Source: Pedobacter ghigonis
GTDB taxonomy: Bacteria; Bacteroidota; Bacteroidia; Sphingobacteriales; Sphingobacteriaceae
Direction of reading: 5' to 3'
Assembly (NCBI RefSeq): GCF_903166585.1
Contig: NZ_CAESCM010000001.1
Coordinates: 689,079 to 753,078, forward strand
Length of the DNA: 64,000 nt
Shown here: positions 27,339 through 36,627 of the stretch, in pieces
Numbering within the stretch: the first letter of the stretch is position 1
Layout: every line of letters begins with the position of its first letter
Notes under the pieces: generated by a model
What the model was told of the DNA's origin: nothing
Database searches by the model: none
What the model saw: the letters and a program-made list of their open reading frames with translations, nothing else
Program-made: the position numbers and the translations under genes

Positions 27339-30300
27339 ATTAAAAAACTATTTAAAATACTCCTTTGGGTAATTGCATCAATAATTTTGCTGCTTGCGCT
27401 TCTTATTTTTTCGTTACAATTTAAGCCTGTTCAAACTTATTTTGCGCAGAAAGCTGCCGCATACCTATCAAAAGAGCTTAAAACCACCATATCAATTAAG
27501 AGTCTTTACATCAAGCCTTTCAAATCTATCGTTTTAGAAGATTTGTTGGTACTCGACCTTCAAAAAGACACTTTATTGAGTACCCCTCAATTTATGGTTG
27601 ATATTAACCAGTTATCTATTGACAAACGGATTATCGATATCAGCACAGTCCAAATCAACAATGGCCGCTTTTTCCTAAAGGATTTCAAAGATAAGTCTTC
27701 TAACCTCGATTTCATTATAAACTACTTCGATTCTGGTAAACCTACTGTAAAGAAAAAGAAAAGCAAGCCTTACGATATTAAACTGGGCCGCATCATTTTA
27801 AACAAGTTTGCCTTCAGATATAAAAATTTCGCAGCTAAAGATACTACCCTGGGCAAGAGTGTAAATTTCGAAAACGTAGACGTTAAAGAGCTTAGTGGTA
27901 TTTTTGAAGGGCTCGACACCAAAAACCATTTGGTTAAAACGAATATCAAAAATTTAACGCTGAAAGAAAGAAGCGGCTTTTACCTTAAAAACCTGACTGC
28001 CCAAACCACAATTGATAGTAATGCAATTGAGCTAAAAAACCTTTTGCTCGAAACCAATCAAAGCCGCTTAACCAATTACTACCAGATGCGGTTTAAAACC
28101 TACAGGGATTTTAACCACTACGTAGATAATGTACGCATGAAGGCTATTTTTAAAGATAGCCACATTACCTCAAGAGACGTTGCTTTTTTTGCACCAGAGC
28201 TGAGTACCATGAAACTCGATCTGGATGTTGACGGACAAATTACAGGATTGGTAAACAACCTCCGCGCCAGAAAACTTTCGATAAAGACAGGAAAAGCCAC
28301 TTACATTAAAGGAGATTTTATACTAAAGGGACTACCAAAGTGGAAAGAAACCTTTATGGACCTGAACATCGAAATGGCAGGCACCAACAAGGCCGATCTG
28401 GATGAAGTACTGGCGGGTATTACCAACAGCAAGAAGCAAATTGTACCAACTGTAGTAAATAAGTTTGGCAACATCAACTTTAACGGGAGTTTCACTGGTT
28501 TTCAGAACGATTTTATTGCCTATGGCGAGTTTAAAACCAAGCTCGGTCGCCTGGTTTCGGATGTAAACATGAAGATCGATAAAAATGATGTTCCAACCTA
28601 CACCGGAAACGTTAAGAGTTACGATTTTAACCTGGGCAACCTGGTTGATGAGAAAAGCCTGGGGCGTATCAGCTCTTCCTTATACGTAAAAGGCCGTGGA
28701 ACAGAACTCAAAAACCTGACTGAAAAAATAAACGGTGATGTAGATTATATCGACTTTAATAATTACCGCTACCACAATGTAAAAATCGACGGTACTTTTG
28801 ATAAAAAATATTTCGACGGTAAACTGAGTATAAATGACAAGAACGTAAAACTGGTTTTTGATGGTGGTGTAAACCTTAATCCTAAATTACCTGTATTTAA
28901 CTTCAACGCTACCATTTCGAAGGCGCGTTTAAAAGCCCTAAAGCTGCTGAAAGATTCGCTGATGGTAGATGCGAAATTTAAAACCAATTTCTCGGGCACC
29001 AACCTGAATAACATTTCGGGTAAATTATTAATTGAAGAAGTTAGGTTGCAAAACCCTAAAGGTGTCTACAGTGTCGATTCGGTACAGTTAACCGCCAACG
29101 GAACCGGTGCCAACCGCGTGCTCGATATCCGTTCCGACATTCTGGACGCGGGCATTCAGGGTGAATATGATCTAAACTCAATTGTATCATATTACAAGGC
29201 CATTGCCAAAACTTATATTCCATCATTAAAGGCCGACATTTTTAAGTACAAGAACCAAATCTTCAAGTTTAAACTGCTCATTAAAAAGTTCGAGCCTATT
29301 GCGCAGATTTTCATCCCTGGTCTTGAACTGGAGGAAGGAGCTACCTTTAACGGCGATTTCGACTCGCGAAACAACACAGCGGTACTGAACGGTTTTGTTA
29401 AAAAACTGAAATATAATGGTGTTGTGGTAAACAATATCATTATCGATGAAAACACTACCCCTCAGCAGCTTCAACTGATTGTTACTTCCGATCGCGTGCA
29501 GCTTAACGACAGTTTATACATTAAAGATGTAAACGTTTCCAATATCCTGCGTAATGATAGTCTGGCCTTCAACGTTAAAATGTCGAACGCCGACGAAGAC
29601 AACCAGCTCGATTTAAACGGCTTGGTAGAGTTTACCAAAAACCAGGATACAACCGCCCGTTTGAGTGTGCTGCCTTCTATTCTAAAAATCAATAACGAAG
29701 AATGGCGCATACAAGAGAAGGTGCGTATTGTGCTCAATAATGGCAAAACGGAGATCACCAATTTCGATCTCACTAACGGAGCACAACAATTAACCATTGA
29801 CGGATTGATTTCGGAAGACCCGAAAGACCTCATTACCGTAGGCTTTAAAGATTTCAACCTCAAAACCCTTAACCCTTTTACCAAAGGTGCGGGCATTAAA
29901 CTGGGCGGCAATGCTAACGGAAAAACCAATTTGTACGGCATACTTAAAGCTCCGCGTGTAACCGACGACCTGAAAATAGATTCGCTGAACTTTAACGATA
30001 TTTATATAGGTACCCTTACCGATACCTCATCATACAATAACGCCACCAATAAAATCGATGTGTTTACCCGTATCGTGGCCGAAAATTCGGAAACATTTAA
30101 GCTAACCGGAAACCTCGACCTGAAAGAGAAAGAAATTGATCTGGCGGTAAAAATGGACGAAAGTAAACTCACTATTTTAGAACCTTTTGTAAAGCAACTG
30201 GTATCTAATTTAAGGGGAAATATTTCTGCCGATTTAACAGTTAAGGGTAAATTCGACAAACCACAAATCAACGGTACAGTGGCCTTAGATAAAGGGCAGT

Positions 30301-31820
30301 TAATGGTAAATTACCTCAAAACCACTTATGTAATTACCGATGAAGTTCAGGTAAGCAATAGTGTTATTGATTTGGGAGAAGAATTTAAACTGGCCGATTT
30401 AGAAGGGCATGAAGCCATCGCAAAAGGCACAGTGGACCTGAACAACATTAACTACCCTACCTTAGATGTTAAGGTAACCGCCAACAGCTTAATGGCCTTA
30501 AATACTACAGCAAAAGATAACTCGATTTATTATGGCCGTGCTTACGGCACCGGTGTATTTACATTTACCGGGCCTACCAATAAAATGAAAATCGATATTA
30601 AGGCAAAAACAGAGAAAGGAACGGTTTTCAATTTGCCTTTAAACAGTTCTGAAACGATATCGGATAAAGATTTCATTAATTTTGTAAGCCGCGATTCTAC
30701 AGTAGCAGTTAAGAAAACAACCAATTTCGATGGTTTAACACTAACCTTTAAATTAACTATCGACCCAAATACCACAGCCAACATTTTTACCACACTGGGC
30801 AATTTAAGTGGTAAGGGTAATGCAGAACTTAACCTGAACATCAACAGTTTTGGCGATTTCGAAATGTCGGGCGATTATATTATTGAAACCGGAAGTTTCG
30901 ATTTTACGGCACAGGAAGTAATTAACAAGAAATTTGAAATCAGACAGGGCGGTACCATCCGCTGGACAGGTAACCCTACTGCAGCACAAATTAACCTGAA
31001 AGCTGTTTATGCACTTAGGGCAAGTTTAAACGATTTGTATAAAGCAGCTAACCGCGATGCGAGCAGCAATGCCAACCAAAGGGTAAATACGGAGGTAGAA
31101 ATGGGTTTAACAGGTCTTCTATTAAAACCGGAGATTAAACTCGATATCAATTTCCCCGCGCAGCCTTCTATTAAAGAGGAGTTGCAAACCTATTTCAGCG
31201 ACCAGAACAACTTGAACTTGCAAGCTTTCAGTTTAATTATCAGAAGAAGTTTTGCCCCTGGAAACGGTGGCCAGTCAATTGGAAACCAGTTAAGTTCAAC
31301 CGCAACAAGCACAGCAACCGAACTGGTATTTAACCAGTTTAACAATGTACTTTCTTCTTTAAACTTAAATTTTGTCGATCTGAACGTACGCTCATTAAGT
31401 GAGGCCAATGCATCATTTAAATTCTTTAACGACCGCCTGATTATTAATGCGGGTATTGTTGACCGTAACAGCGTAAACGATTTTACCATCATCGATTTTG
31501 GTAAAGACAACGTTGGTAGGGAAGTTGAAGCGGTATTCCTGATTAAAAAAGATGGAAGCTTAACCATCAAAGCGGCTAATAAACCACCTACACAACAAAG
31601 TATTTTCTTAAACAGCGGTATTAGTCCAACGGCGAACGTAACTTCGTTTGGTTTGGTATACACCCAGCAGTTTGATACGTTTAAAGAGTTTATCCAGAAA
31701 ATTTCGGGTTCTTATCGCCGCAATTTAAAAAGAAAACAAAGCGAAGCGCCTGTTAAAACCAATAAATCGCTCAATAAAGATGTGATTATTAATCAAACCA
31801 AGGGAAACCAGCGGAGGTAG
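27339..31820 (+). CDS. tamB: Translocation and assembly module protein TamB (DUF490)
   Basis: TamB proteins span the periplasm and take part in lipid transport or outer-membrane protein assembly. After a signal-anchor the roughly 1490-residue product is long beta-helical repeat sequence rich in Asn, Asp, Lys and Thr. The C-terminal DUF490 domain has GDFEMSGDYIIETGSFDFTA, FEIRQGGTIRWTGNPTAAQINL and KPEIKLDINFP. The reading frame is open from 27321. Taking the first ATG/GTG/TTG (27387) would cut the membrane anchor in half, whereas ATT at 27339 gives IKKLFKILLWVIASIILLL, a complete anchor with its basic N-terminus. I therefore propose ATT as the start codon; this is inference. Confidence 0.9.
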   Translation: MKKLFKILLWVIASIILLLALLIFSLQFKPVQTYFAQKAAAYLSKELKTTISIKSLYIKPFKSIVLEDLLVLDLQKDTLLSTPQFMVDINQLSIDKRIIDISTVQINNGRFFLKDFKDKSSNLDFIINYFDSGKPTVKKKKSKPYDIKLGRIILNKFAFRYKNFAAKDTTLGKSVNFENVDVKELSGIFEGLDTKNHLVKTNIKNLTLKERSGFYLKNLTAQTTIDSNAIELKNLLLETNQSRLTNYYQMRFKTYRDFNHYVDNVRMKAIFKDSHITSRDVAFFAPELSTMKLDLDVDGQITGLVNNLRARKLSIKTGKATYIKGDFILKGLPKWKETFMDLNIEMAGTNKADLDEVLAGITNSKKQIVPTVVNKFGNINFNGSFTGFQNDFIAYGEFKTKLGRLVSDVNMKIDKNDVPTYTGNVKSYDFNLGNLVDEKSLGRISSSLYVKGRGTELKNLTEKINGDVDYIDFNNYRYHNVKIDGTFDKKYFDGKLSINDKNVKLVFDGGVNLNPKLPVFNFNATISKARLKALKLLKDSLMVDAKFKTNFSGTNLNNISGKLLIEEVRLQNPKGVYSVDSVQLTANGTGANRVLDIRSDILDAGIQGEYDLNSIVSYYKAIAKTYIPSLKADIFKYKNQIFKFKLLIKKFEPIAQIFIPGLELEEGATFNGDFDSRNNTAVLNGFVKKLKYNGVVVNNIIIDENTTPQQLQLIVTSDRVQLNDSLYIKDVNVSNILRNDSLAFNVKMSNADEDNQLDLNGLVEFTKNQDTTARLSVLPSILKINNEEWRIQEKVRIVLNNGKTEITNFDLTNGAQQLTIDGLISEDPKDLITVGFKDFNLKTLNPFTKGAGIKLGGNANGKTNLYGILKAPRVTDDLKIDSLNFNDIYIGTLTDTSSYNNATNKIDVFTRIVAENSETFKLTGNLDLKEKEIDLAVKMDESKLTILEPFVKQLVSNLRGNISADLTVKGKFDKPQINGTVALDKGQLMVNYLKTTYVITDEVQVSNSVIDLGEEFKLADLEGHEAIAKGTVDLNNINYPTLDVKVTANSLMALNTTAKDNSIYYGRAYGTGVFTFTGPTNKMKIDIKAKTEKGTVFNLPLNSSETISDKDFINFVSRDSTVAVKKTTNFDGLTLTFKLTIDPNTTANIFTTLGNLSGKGNAELNLNINSFGDFEMSGDYIIETGSFDFTAQEVINKKFEIRQGGTIRWTGNPTAAQINLKAVYALRASLNDLYKAANRDASSNANQRVNTEVEMGLTGLLLKPEIKLDINFPAQPSIKEELQTYFSDQNNLNLQAFSLIIRRSFAPGNGGQSIGNQLSSTATSTATELVFNQFNNVLSSLNLNFVDLNVRSLSEANASFKFFNDRLIINAGIVDRNSVNDFTIIDFGKDNVGREVEAVFLIKKDGSLTIKAANKPPTQQSIFLNSGISPTANVTSFGLVYTQQFDTFKEFIQKISGSYRRNLKRKQSEAPVKTNKSLNKDVIINQTKGNQRR

Positions 31821-31824
31821 GTTT

Positions 31825-32030
31825 TTAGTTGATGGCCCATTAGTTGATGGTTTAATAGCCGGGCAAAATAAAACAGGGCAAAAAAGCTATAGCCCCATCT
31901 CATACTAAAACAAAATTGTCATGCTGAACGCAGTGAAGCATCTCTTAGTTCAGATCCGCTTGCGCGCGTTTCTAACGCGTGCAGCAATAGCACTACGATT
32001 TTATCGTATTAAGAAAGCGTTAAAAACGCT
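31825..32030. repeat. Intergenic repeat cluster after tamB
   Basis: The 336-bp gap holds a direct repeat of TTAGTTGATGG (31825-31835 and 31840-31850), a REP-like half-site beginning TGTCATGCTGAACGC (from 31917), and two small perfect hairpins: TACGAT-TTT-ATCGTA (31994-32008) and AGCGTT-AAA-AACGCT (32016-32030). No gene is seen. Confidence 0.6.
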
Positions 32031-32058
32031 AAGCTAATCACACACTGAGCATATCCCC

Positions 32059-32090
32059 AAAAAAGGCCGGCAATATATGCCAGCCTTTTC
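32059..32090 (-). terminator. Terminator of ribBA
   Basis: GGCCGGCA (32065-32072) pairs with TGCCAGCC (32078-32085) with one mismatch. Flanking A and T runs extend the stem, and leftward it ends in six T residues. Confidence 0.75.
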
Positions 32091-32156
32091 CATGATTTTC
32101 ATTTAACCACAATCAATTCTAATAATTAAAACTGAGAGCAGCCAAAGCCAACCAGA

Positions 32157-33368
32157 CTATCCTTTCATGATAGAATGGCCCATTTTATCTCTTTTGGTGG
32201 TTAGATAACGCTCATTGTGTACGTTACTGGCAATTTCGATTGGAATGTTTTCTACCACTTCCAAACCATAGCCAATTAAACCAGCCCTTTTAGTTGGGTT
32301 GTTACTCATCAGGCGCATTTTGGTTACACCTTCCGATCTTAATATCTGTGCACCTACACCGTAATCGCGTTCATCACCTTTAAAACCAAGTTTAATGTTG
32401 GCTTCAACAGTGTCAAAACCAGCATCCTGTAAGTTATAAGAACGCAGTTTATTAATAAGTCCAATACCTCTACCCTCCTGGTTCATGTAAACTACAATAC
32501 CTTTACCTTCTTTTTCGATCATCTCTAAAGCTTTATGCAACTGCGGACCGCAATCGCAACGGCACGAGCCGAAAATATCACCGGTAACGCAAGAGCTGTG
32601 TACACGTGCTAAAATAGGTTCATCGGCAGTCCACTCGCCTTTTGAAATGGCTAAGTGAGTAGCATTATTATCCAGTTGCGTATAAGCCGTCATTTTAAAA
32701 TCGCCCCAGGCAGTAGGCAGAGCAATGCTCACTTCCTGTTTAATCAGGCTATCTAAATTTAAACGGTAAGCAATCAGATCTTCAATTGATATAATTTTTA
32801 ACTGGTGCTGCTCGGCAATTTTAAATAAATCGGGAAGACGCGCCATTTCGCCATCTTCTTTTAAAATTTCGACCAATAAACCAGCAGGTTTCATACCAGC
32901 CAAACGGGCTAAATCTACTGCAGCTTCGGTATGACCTGCCCTGCGAATTACGCCACCATCTTTGGCAATTAAAGGAAAAATATGTCCTGGCCTGCCCAAT
33001 TCTGCCGGATCGGTTTTAGGATCAACCAATGCCAACATGGTTTTAGAACGGTCGCTGGCCGAAATACCTGTGGTACAACCATGCCCAACCAAATCTACCG
33101 AAACTGTAAAATTGGTTTCGTAAGCAGCTGTATTTTTACCAACCATTAAATCGAGGTTAAGCTCTTTACAACGCTCTTCAGTTAATGGTGCGCAGATTAA
33201 ACCACGACCATAAGTAGCCATAAAATTGATTACCTCTGGTGTTGCATTTTCGGCAGCCGTTAAGAAATCACCTTCATTCTCTCTATTCTCATCGTCGACA
33301 ACAATAATTACTTTACCAGCTTTTATATCTGCGACAGCTTCTTCTATTGTGTTTAATTTCGTTTGCAT
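32157..33368 (-). CDS. ribBA: Bifunctional riboflavin synthesis protein RibBA
   Basis: The N-terminal half is 3,4-dihydroxy-2-butanone 4-phosphate synthase ([56 protein letters not shown]) and the C-terminal half GTP cyclohydrolase II, with zinc ligands in [20 protein letters not shown] and catalytic [19 protein letters not shown]. Together they supply both precursors of riboflavin. I chose the ATG at 33368 ([11 protein letters not shown]); an ATG four codons upstream is possible. Both active sites look intact. No FMN riboswitch was recognised upstream, but a palindrome and a -7 box are present. Confidence 0.96.
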   Translation of the reverse strand: MQTKLNTIEEAVADIKAGKVIIVVDDENRENEGDFLTAAENATPEVINFMATYGRGLICAPLTEERCKELNLDLMVGKNTAAYETNFTVSVDLVGHGCTTGISASDRSKTMLALVDPKTDPAELGRPGHIFPLIAKDGGVIRRAGHTEAAVDLARLAGMKPAGLLVEILKEDGEMARLPDLFKIAEQHQLKIISIEDLIAYRLNLDSLIKQEVSIALPTAWGDFKMTAYTQLDNNATHLAISKGEWTADEPILARVHSSCVTGDIFGSCRCDCGPQLHKALEMIEKEGKGIVVYMNQEGRGIGLINKLRSYNLQDAGFDTVEANIKLGFKGDERDYGVGAQILRSEGVTKMRLMSNNPTKRAGLIGYGLEVVENIPIEIASNVHNERYLTTKRDKMGHSIMKG

Positions 33369-33437
33369 TTTATATAGCATTATGGAGGAAAACGCGGCTA
33401 ATTATCTCTAAACAAGTTTTTATGCTGCAGCGTTAAC

Positions 33438-33453
33438 TTGTACAAATGTACAA
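33438..33453 (-). promoter_or_regulatory. ribBA promoter -7 box within a 16-bp palindrome
   Basis: TTGTACAAATGTACAA (33438-33453) has 7-bp perfect arms. On the minus strand it contains TACATTTG, a perfect TAnnTTTG box (33450-33443), placing the transcription start about 70 bp before ribBA. No -33 TTG is at the right distance. Confidence 0.5.
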
Positions 33454-33508
33454 CCTTATTAAGCAATTTTTGGATTAAAATATCATTTGTAAGTAAAGGA
33501 AATGGGGG

Positions 33509-34933
33509 CTACTTTTCCTTCTTTTTAAACACTTTAAGCAGCATCTGCTTGTAATAATTTACATCAAAAAGTGCCGAATCAACCGTGGCCTTATAGGTTA
33601 AAAATGCAGCCAGTGGCGACAGCACAATCATGGCCATCCACATCCCCACTATCGGGTTCAGGTTACCCTCCCTTGCCGATTTCTCTGCAACAGTGGTAAT
33701 AATGTGGTACACCAGGAAGAACGAAATGGCTACTACAACAGGTAATCCCATCCCTCCTTTTCTGATAATGGCTCCCAGTGGTGCCCCGATAAAGAATAGC
33801 AGGATACAAGATGCCGCAAGGGTAAACTTACGCTGGTACTCTACCGTGGTGAAAATAATTTCGCCGGTTAAATCGGTTTGGCGTGGTGCCCAGTTGGGTA
33901 CGTGCTGCATAATATTGGCTACCACATTCGTGGCATTATCAAGGGCCTGCTTGCGCGATCCGTTGGGAATACTCTTCAGCACCACATCATCTATTTTAGC
34001 GGGTGCAGCCTTTATTTTGGTGTAACCTTTAGTAACATTAAACTGCTTAAAATTACTGGTTAAATTCTCGATGGTACGCATGTGTATGGTATCGAGCTGC
34101 TTGGTAAGCGAATCGCGTTTGCGCACAATCCCTTTCAGGTTTAACATCGGGGTACTGTTGCCAAATGCGTTAGGGTCGGTTTTATTGCCATCAAACGACG
34201 ACATATCAAAACGTGGCGCAGTTTCTTTAAACCTCCTGCGCGAGAAAACCTGCCTCGGGTTGTACATCCCGCTGCTGCTCGCCTGCTCTTCGTACTGTAC
34301 GCCGTTTTTAAGGCTCAGCACTAGAAACTTACCATCGGCAGTTTTTTCCATCTTGCCTTCTTTGGCCAGAATTACCTTCGGAATACCGTTGTTTTCTTTA
34401 TGATCGTAAATCATAATGTTGTGTAGGGTACCATCTTCTTCTTTCGAATCGACACGGATGGCATAACCCGGTATGGCATTGTTAAACACGCCCGGCTTAA
34501 TCAGGAAGGATAGTTTTTTATTGCGGATATCGTACAGCAGCGAACCAAACTTCAGATTGGCTTTGGGCAACATGTAGTTGGCAAAGAAAAACGACGATAC
34601 AGTAAGGATTAAAATCACCACAAAAAGAGGCCGCATGGCTTTCTGCAAAGAAATACCAGCTGATTTAATGGCCACCAGCTCGTAATTTTCGCCCAGCGAA
34701 CCGAAAGTCATGATAGAAGAAAGCAGCACAGATAGTGGCAATGCCATCGAAACGTTGGCTGCCGAGGCATAATACATCAGCTCCAGAATGGTGTACCATT
34801 CGAAGCCTTTGCCAATGAGATCATCAATCCATTTAAACAGAAAAAACATTAGCAGGATGAACATCATTACAAAAAATGTTGCAATGAATGGTCTTACGAA
34901 TGCTTTTATTAATAGAAGATGTAGTTTTTTCAC
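33509..34933 (-). CDS. LptF/LptG-family permease (YjgP/YjgQ)
   Basis: LptF and LptG form the inner-membrane permease that extracts lipopolysaccharide for transport to the outer membrane. The 474-residue protein has an N-terminal membrane bundle (FIATFFVMMFILLMFFLFKWIDDL, MYYASAANVSMALPLSVLLSSIMTFGSL), a periplasmic region with GVFNNAIPGYAIRVDSKEEDG, and C-terminal helices (FTLAASCILLFFIGAPLGAIIRKGGMGLPVV in part). It cannot be told here whether it is F or G. The start codon is GTG. It follows the START-like gene by 30 bp on the same strand. Confidence 0.9.
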   Translation of the reverse strand: MKKLHLLLIKAFVRPFIATFFVMMFILLMFFLFKWIDDLIGKGFEWYTILELMYYASAANVSMALPLSVLLSSIMTFGSLGENYELVAIKSAGISLQKAMRPLFVVILILTVSSFFFANYMLPKANLKFGSLLYDIRNKKLSFLIKPGVFNNAIPGYAIRVDSKEEDGTLHNIMIYDHKENNGIPKVILAKEGKMEKTADGKFLVLSLKNGVQYEEQASSSGMYNPRQVFSRRRFKETAPRFDMSSFDGNKTDPNAFGNSTPMLNLKGIVRKRDSLTKQLDTIHMRTIENLTSNFKQFNVTKGYTKIKAAPAKIDDVVLKSIPNGSRKQALDNATNVVANIMQHVPNWAPRQTDLTGEIIFTTVEYQRKFTLAASCILLFFIGAPLGAIIRKGGMGLPVVVAISFFLVYHIITTVAEKSAREGNLNPIVGMWMAMIVLSPLAAFLTYKATVDSALFDVNYYKQMLLKVFKKKEK

Positions 34934-34963
34934 CCTACAAAGGTAAACAATGCGCAGATAATA

Positions 34964-35344
34964 TTATGCACCCAAAACACTAATCAGGTAATCGATCTGG
35001 TTATCCCAGATTAATTTCTTCTCGGCCAGAAGTTCATCAGTAGTAAAATCGGTAATCGAGAGGGCTACATCGTTGGTTAGTTCATCCTGTACAATTTCCA
35101 TCTCAAAATAACATTGAGGCTCATCATCCAGCCATTTAAACTTTACCAGTTTATTTTCCTTAACCGAAACCATTTTCGCTTTCAGTTGCTCATCATCCCA
35201 GGTAAACGTATATACCTGATCGCGGAAAACCACATCATCGGCAAACCATTGCGACAAACCGTTGGGCTCGCTTATAAAGCTGTATAATATTCTTGGTGAC
35301 GATCTAACTTCGTACTCTAGTGTAAATTTTTTCTTTTCTGCCAT
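34964..35344 (-). CDS. START-like domain protein (SRPBCC fold)
   Basis: A 126-residue protein typical of the START-like family found throughout Bacteroidota. Visible segments are FTLEYEVRSSPRILYSFISEPNGLSQWFADDV, FTWDDEQLKAKMV, FKWLDDEPQCYFEMEI and the C-terminal helix KKLIWDNQIDYLISVLGA. The fold makes a hydrophobic ligand pocket; the ligand is unknown. It is the first gene of a leftward unit with the LptF/LptG permease, which may hint at a lipid-related role. Confidence 0.85.
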   Translation of the reverse strand: MAEKKKFTLEYEVRSSPRILYSFISEPNGLSQWFADDVVFRDQVYTFTWDDEQLKAKMVSVKENKLVKFKWLDDEPQCYFEMEIVQDELTNDVALSITDFTTDELLAEKKLIWDNQIDYLISVLGA

Positions 35345-35482
35345 ATTAGTACACTACCAGAATAATTTCCGGATTATTTTAAATGTTATTTTTCTAAAGA
35401 AAGGTATTTTATTCTATATCTGCAACTCTTATCATTTTTTTGATTATTTACCCAATTTAACGGATTTAATAGTTGGTTATTG

Positions 35483-35508
35483 GGTTAATTGTTTAAATCG
35501 GTTAACTG
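35483..35508 (-). repeat. Dispersed repeat, copy 3 (partial)
   Basis: The minus strand matches the first 26 bases of the repeat at 23898-23931 exactly. The preceding word (TTAGGAGGCAGTTAACC against TTAGGAGTCAGTTAACC) is also shared. Confidence 0.75.
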
Positions 35509-35587
35509 CCTCCTAACTCTAAATCGGCTGTCACCCTAAGGGTTAATTTATTTCATAAAATCAATATTAGTGCAGCCCCCTCGGAGT

Positions 35588-35692
35588 CGTCATTTCGAGC
35601 GGAGTGCAACGTAGCGACAACCACGCAGTGCTCAGCGAAGCTAAATCTATTTAAAGATCTCTCCATTTTGCTGCGCTTCAGTCGAGATGATG
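35588..35692. repeat. REP-like element, type GTCATTTCGAGC
   Basis: Starts GTCATTTCGAGCGGAGTGC and ends with the degenerate complement CGCTTCAGTCGAGATGATG, with AAATCTATTTAAAGATCT in the middle. This is a typical paired intergenic element of Bacteroidota. The flanking gap (35345-36018, 674 bp) shows no gene. Confidence 0.65.
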
Positions 35693-35956
35693 ATTCTTCT
35701 ATTGGGACTGTCAATGGTATCAGAGTCGAATGGCCATACTCATTCGCCAACTGAATTACCTTTCTTAGTAATATTAAAGCCATCGTACTTGTAATCCATT
35801 AGCATAATAAGGTTTCACATATCCGTACAAACAAAAACAAGCCCAAATCAGCCAGGTAGAGCCAAACTAAAACCCATTCAATTCATTTAATTTTACTGTG
35901 CTATAGGGCTTTAAATGTTTTTTCACATTTATTTTTATTAGAATGTATATTTATCC

Positions 35957-35964
35957 TATATTTG
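35957..35964 (+). promoter_or_regulatory. tRNA-Met promoter -7 box
   Basis: TATATTTG matches TAnnTTTG perfectly and predicts a transcription start about 48 bp before the tRNA. The -33 region is T-rich but lacks TTG. Confidence 0.55.
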
Positions 35965-36018
35965 CAGCTCTTAAAAATAACCACATCTGTATTTACGTTA
36001 TTTAGTAAATATAAACCC

Positions 36019-36092
36019 GGCGGGGTAGCTCAGATGGTTAGAGCGCAGGATTCATAACCCTGAGGTCGGCAGTTCGATCCTGCTCCCCGCTA
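36019..36092 (+). tRNA. tRNA-Met (CAT)
   Basis: The cloverleaf is readable. The acceptor stem is 36019-36025 with 36085-36091, including a G-U first pair. The D arm is GCTC...GAGC, the anticodon CAT lies at 36053-36055, the T arm is GGCAG-TTCGATC-CTGCT, and A36092 is the discriminator. The anticodon stem has an A-C mismatch at its loop end and lacks the three G-C pairs of an initiator, so this is probably an elongator tRNA. CCA is not encoded. Confidence 0.95.
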
Positions 36093-36102
36093 CTTAAACG
36101 GC

Positions 36103-36188
36103 AAAAAGCCTTGAAGTTCGAACCCTTTCTTCGAAAGGAGCTCAAATTCAAGGCTTTTTCGTTTTCATGATGCTTTCTCATGAAAACG
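36103..36188 (+). terminator. Tandem strong hairpins after tRNA-Met
   Basis: First hairpin: AAAAAGCCTTGAA (36103-36115) pairs perfectly with 36147-36159, enclosing a smaller stem CCTTTC-TTC-GAAAGG (36124-36138). Second: CGTTTTCATGA (36160-36170) pairs with TCATGAAAACG (36178-36188). The T run after the first stem makes it a plausible tRNA terminator. The second starts immediately at its end. Confidence 0.7.
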
Positions 36189-36235
36189 AAAAAAAATGCA
36201 TAAATTCATTACTAACTGAAAATGAGGCAATTATT

Positions 36236-36249
36236 AGTTCGATCCTGCT
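36236..36249 (+). repeat. 14-bp copy of the tRNA-Met T-arm
   Basis: AGTTCGATCCTGCT is identical to 36071-36084 inside the tRNA. It stands alone 150 bp downstream, and may be the remnant of an attachment site from integration at the tRNA 3' end. Confidence 0.5.
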
Positions 36250-36322
36250 TGGGTTAATCCAACCGGCGAAAATTACTTTAAGCACTGGTTAACAAGCGCT
36301 TATGGTTCGAACTAATAAATCG

Positions 36323-36511
36323 CTATGGTTTCTTTTCTTGATTTTCTTTCTTAAAATGATCTTCAACGATTATCTCTGAAAACCTTTTTAATGTTCGAAT
36401 TACCTCTTGAGCTTCCGCATCAGAAAAATGTTTGAACATACCTAATGCTTTAACCTCATCAATCGTTAGGTCATTTAAACGGTTAACCTTCAAACTATCG
36501 TGATCTTGCAT
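36323..36511 (-). CDS. Small hypothetical protein
   Basis: A 62-residue product of helical appearance: VNRLNDLTIDEVKALGMFKHFSDAEAQEVIRTLKRFSEIIVEDH, ending in a basic tail. No family is recognised. It starts with ATG and lies just downstream of the duplicated tRNA segment. Its composition is protein-like rather than random, but function and expression are unknown. Confidence 0.6.
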   Translation of the reverse strand: MQDHDSLKVNRLNDLTIDEVKALGMFKHFSDAEAQEVIRTLKRFSEIIVEDHFKKENQEKKP

Positions 36512-36627
36512 GAATCAATAGGGAGGATTAAATTTATTACACATATGCCTGATAAATATTAAAATTTGCAATAGAATAAGTACCGTCTAAAATGACAAGT
36601 TGATCCGGGTGGAAACAAACCTTTAGG

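Noticed and set aside
27387-31820. tamB start at TTG 27387
   Set aside because: It would remove the basic end and half of the membrane anchor that is clearly encoded upstream in the same frame.
35553-35783. 76-residue minus-strand reading frame
   Set aside because: It is entirely made of a REP-like intergenic element and has no protein features.
36093-36322. Second tRNA after tRNA-Met, suggested by the repeated T-arm
   Set aside because: Only 14 bp are shared; no other cloverleaf arms are present.
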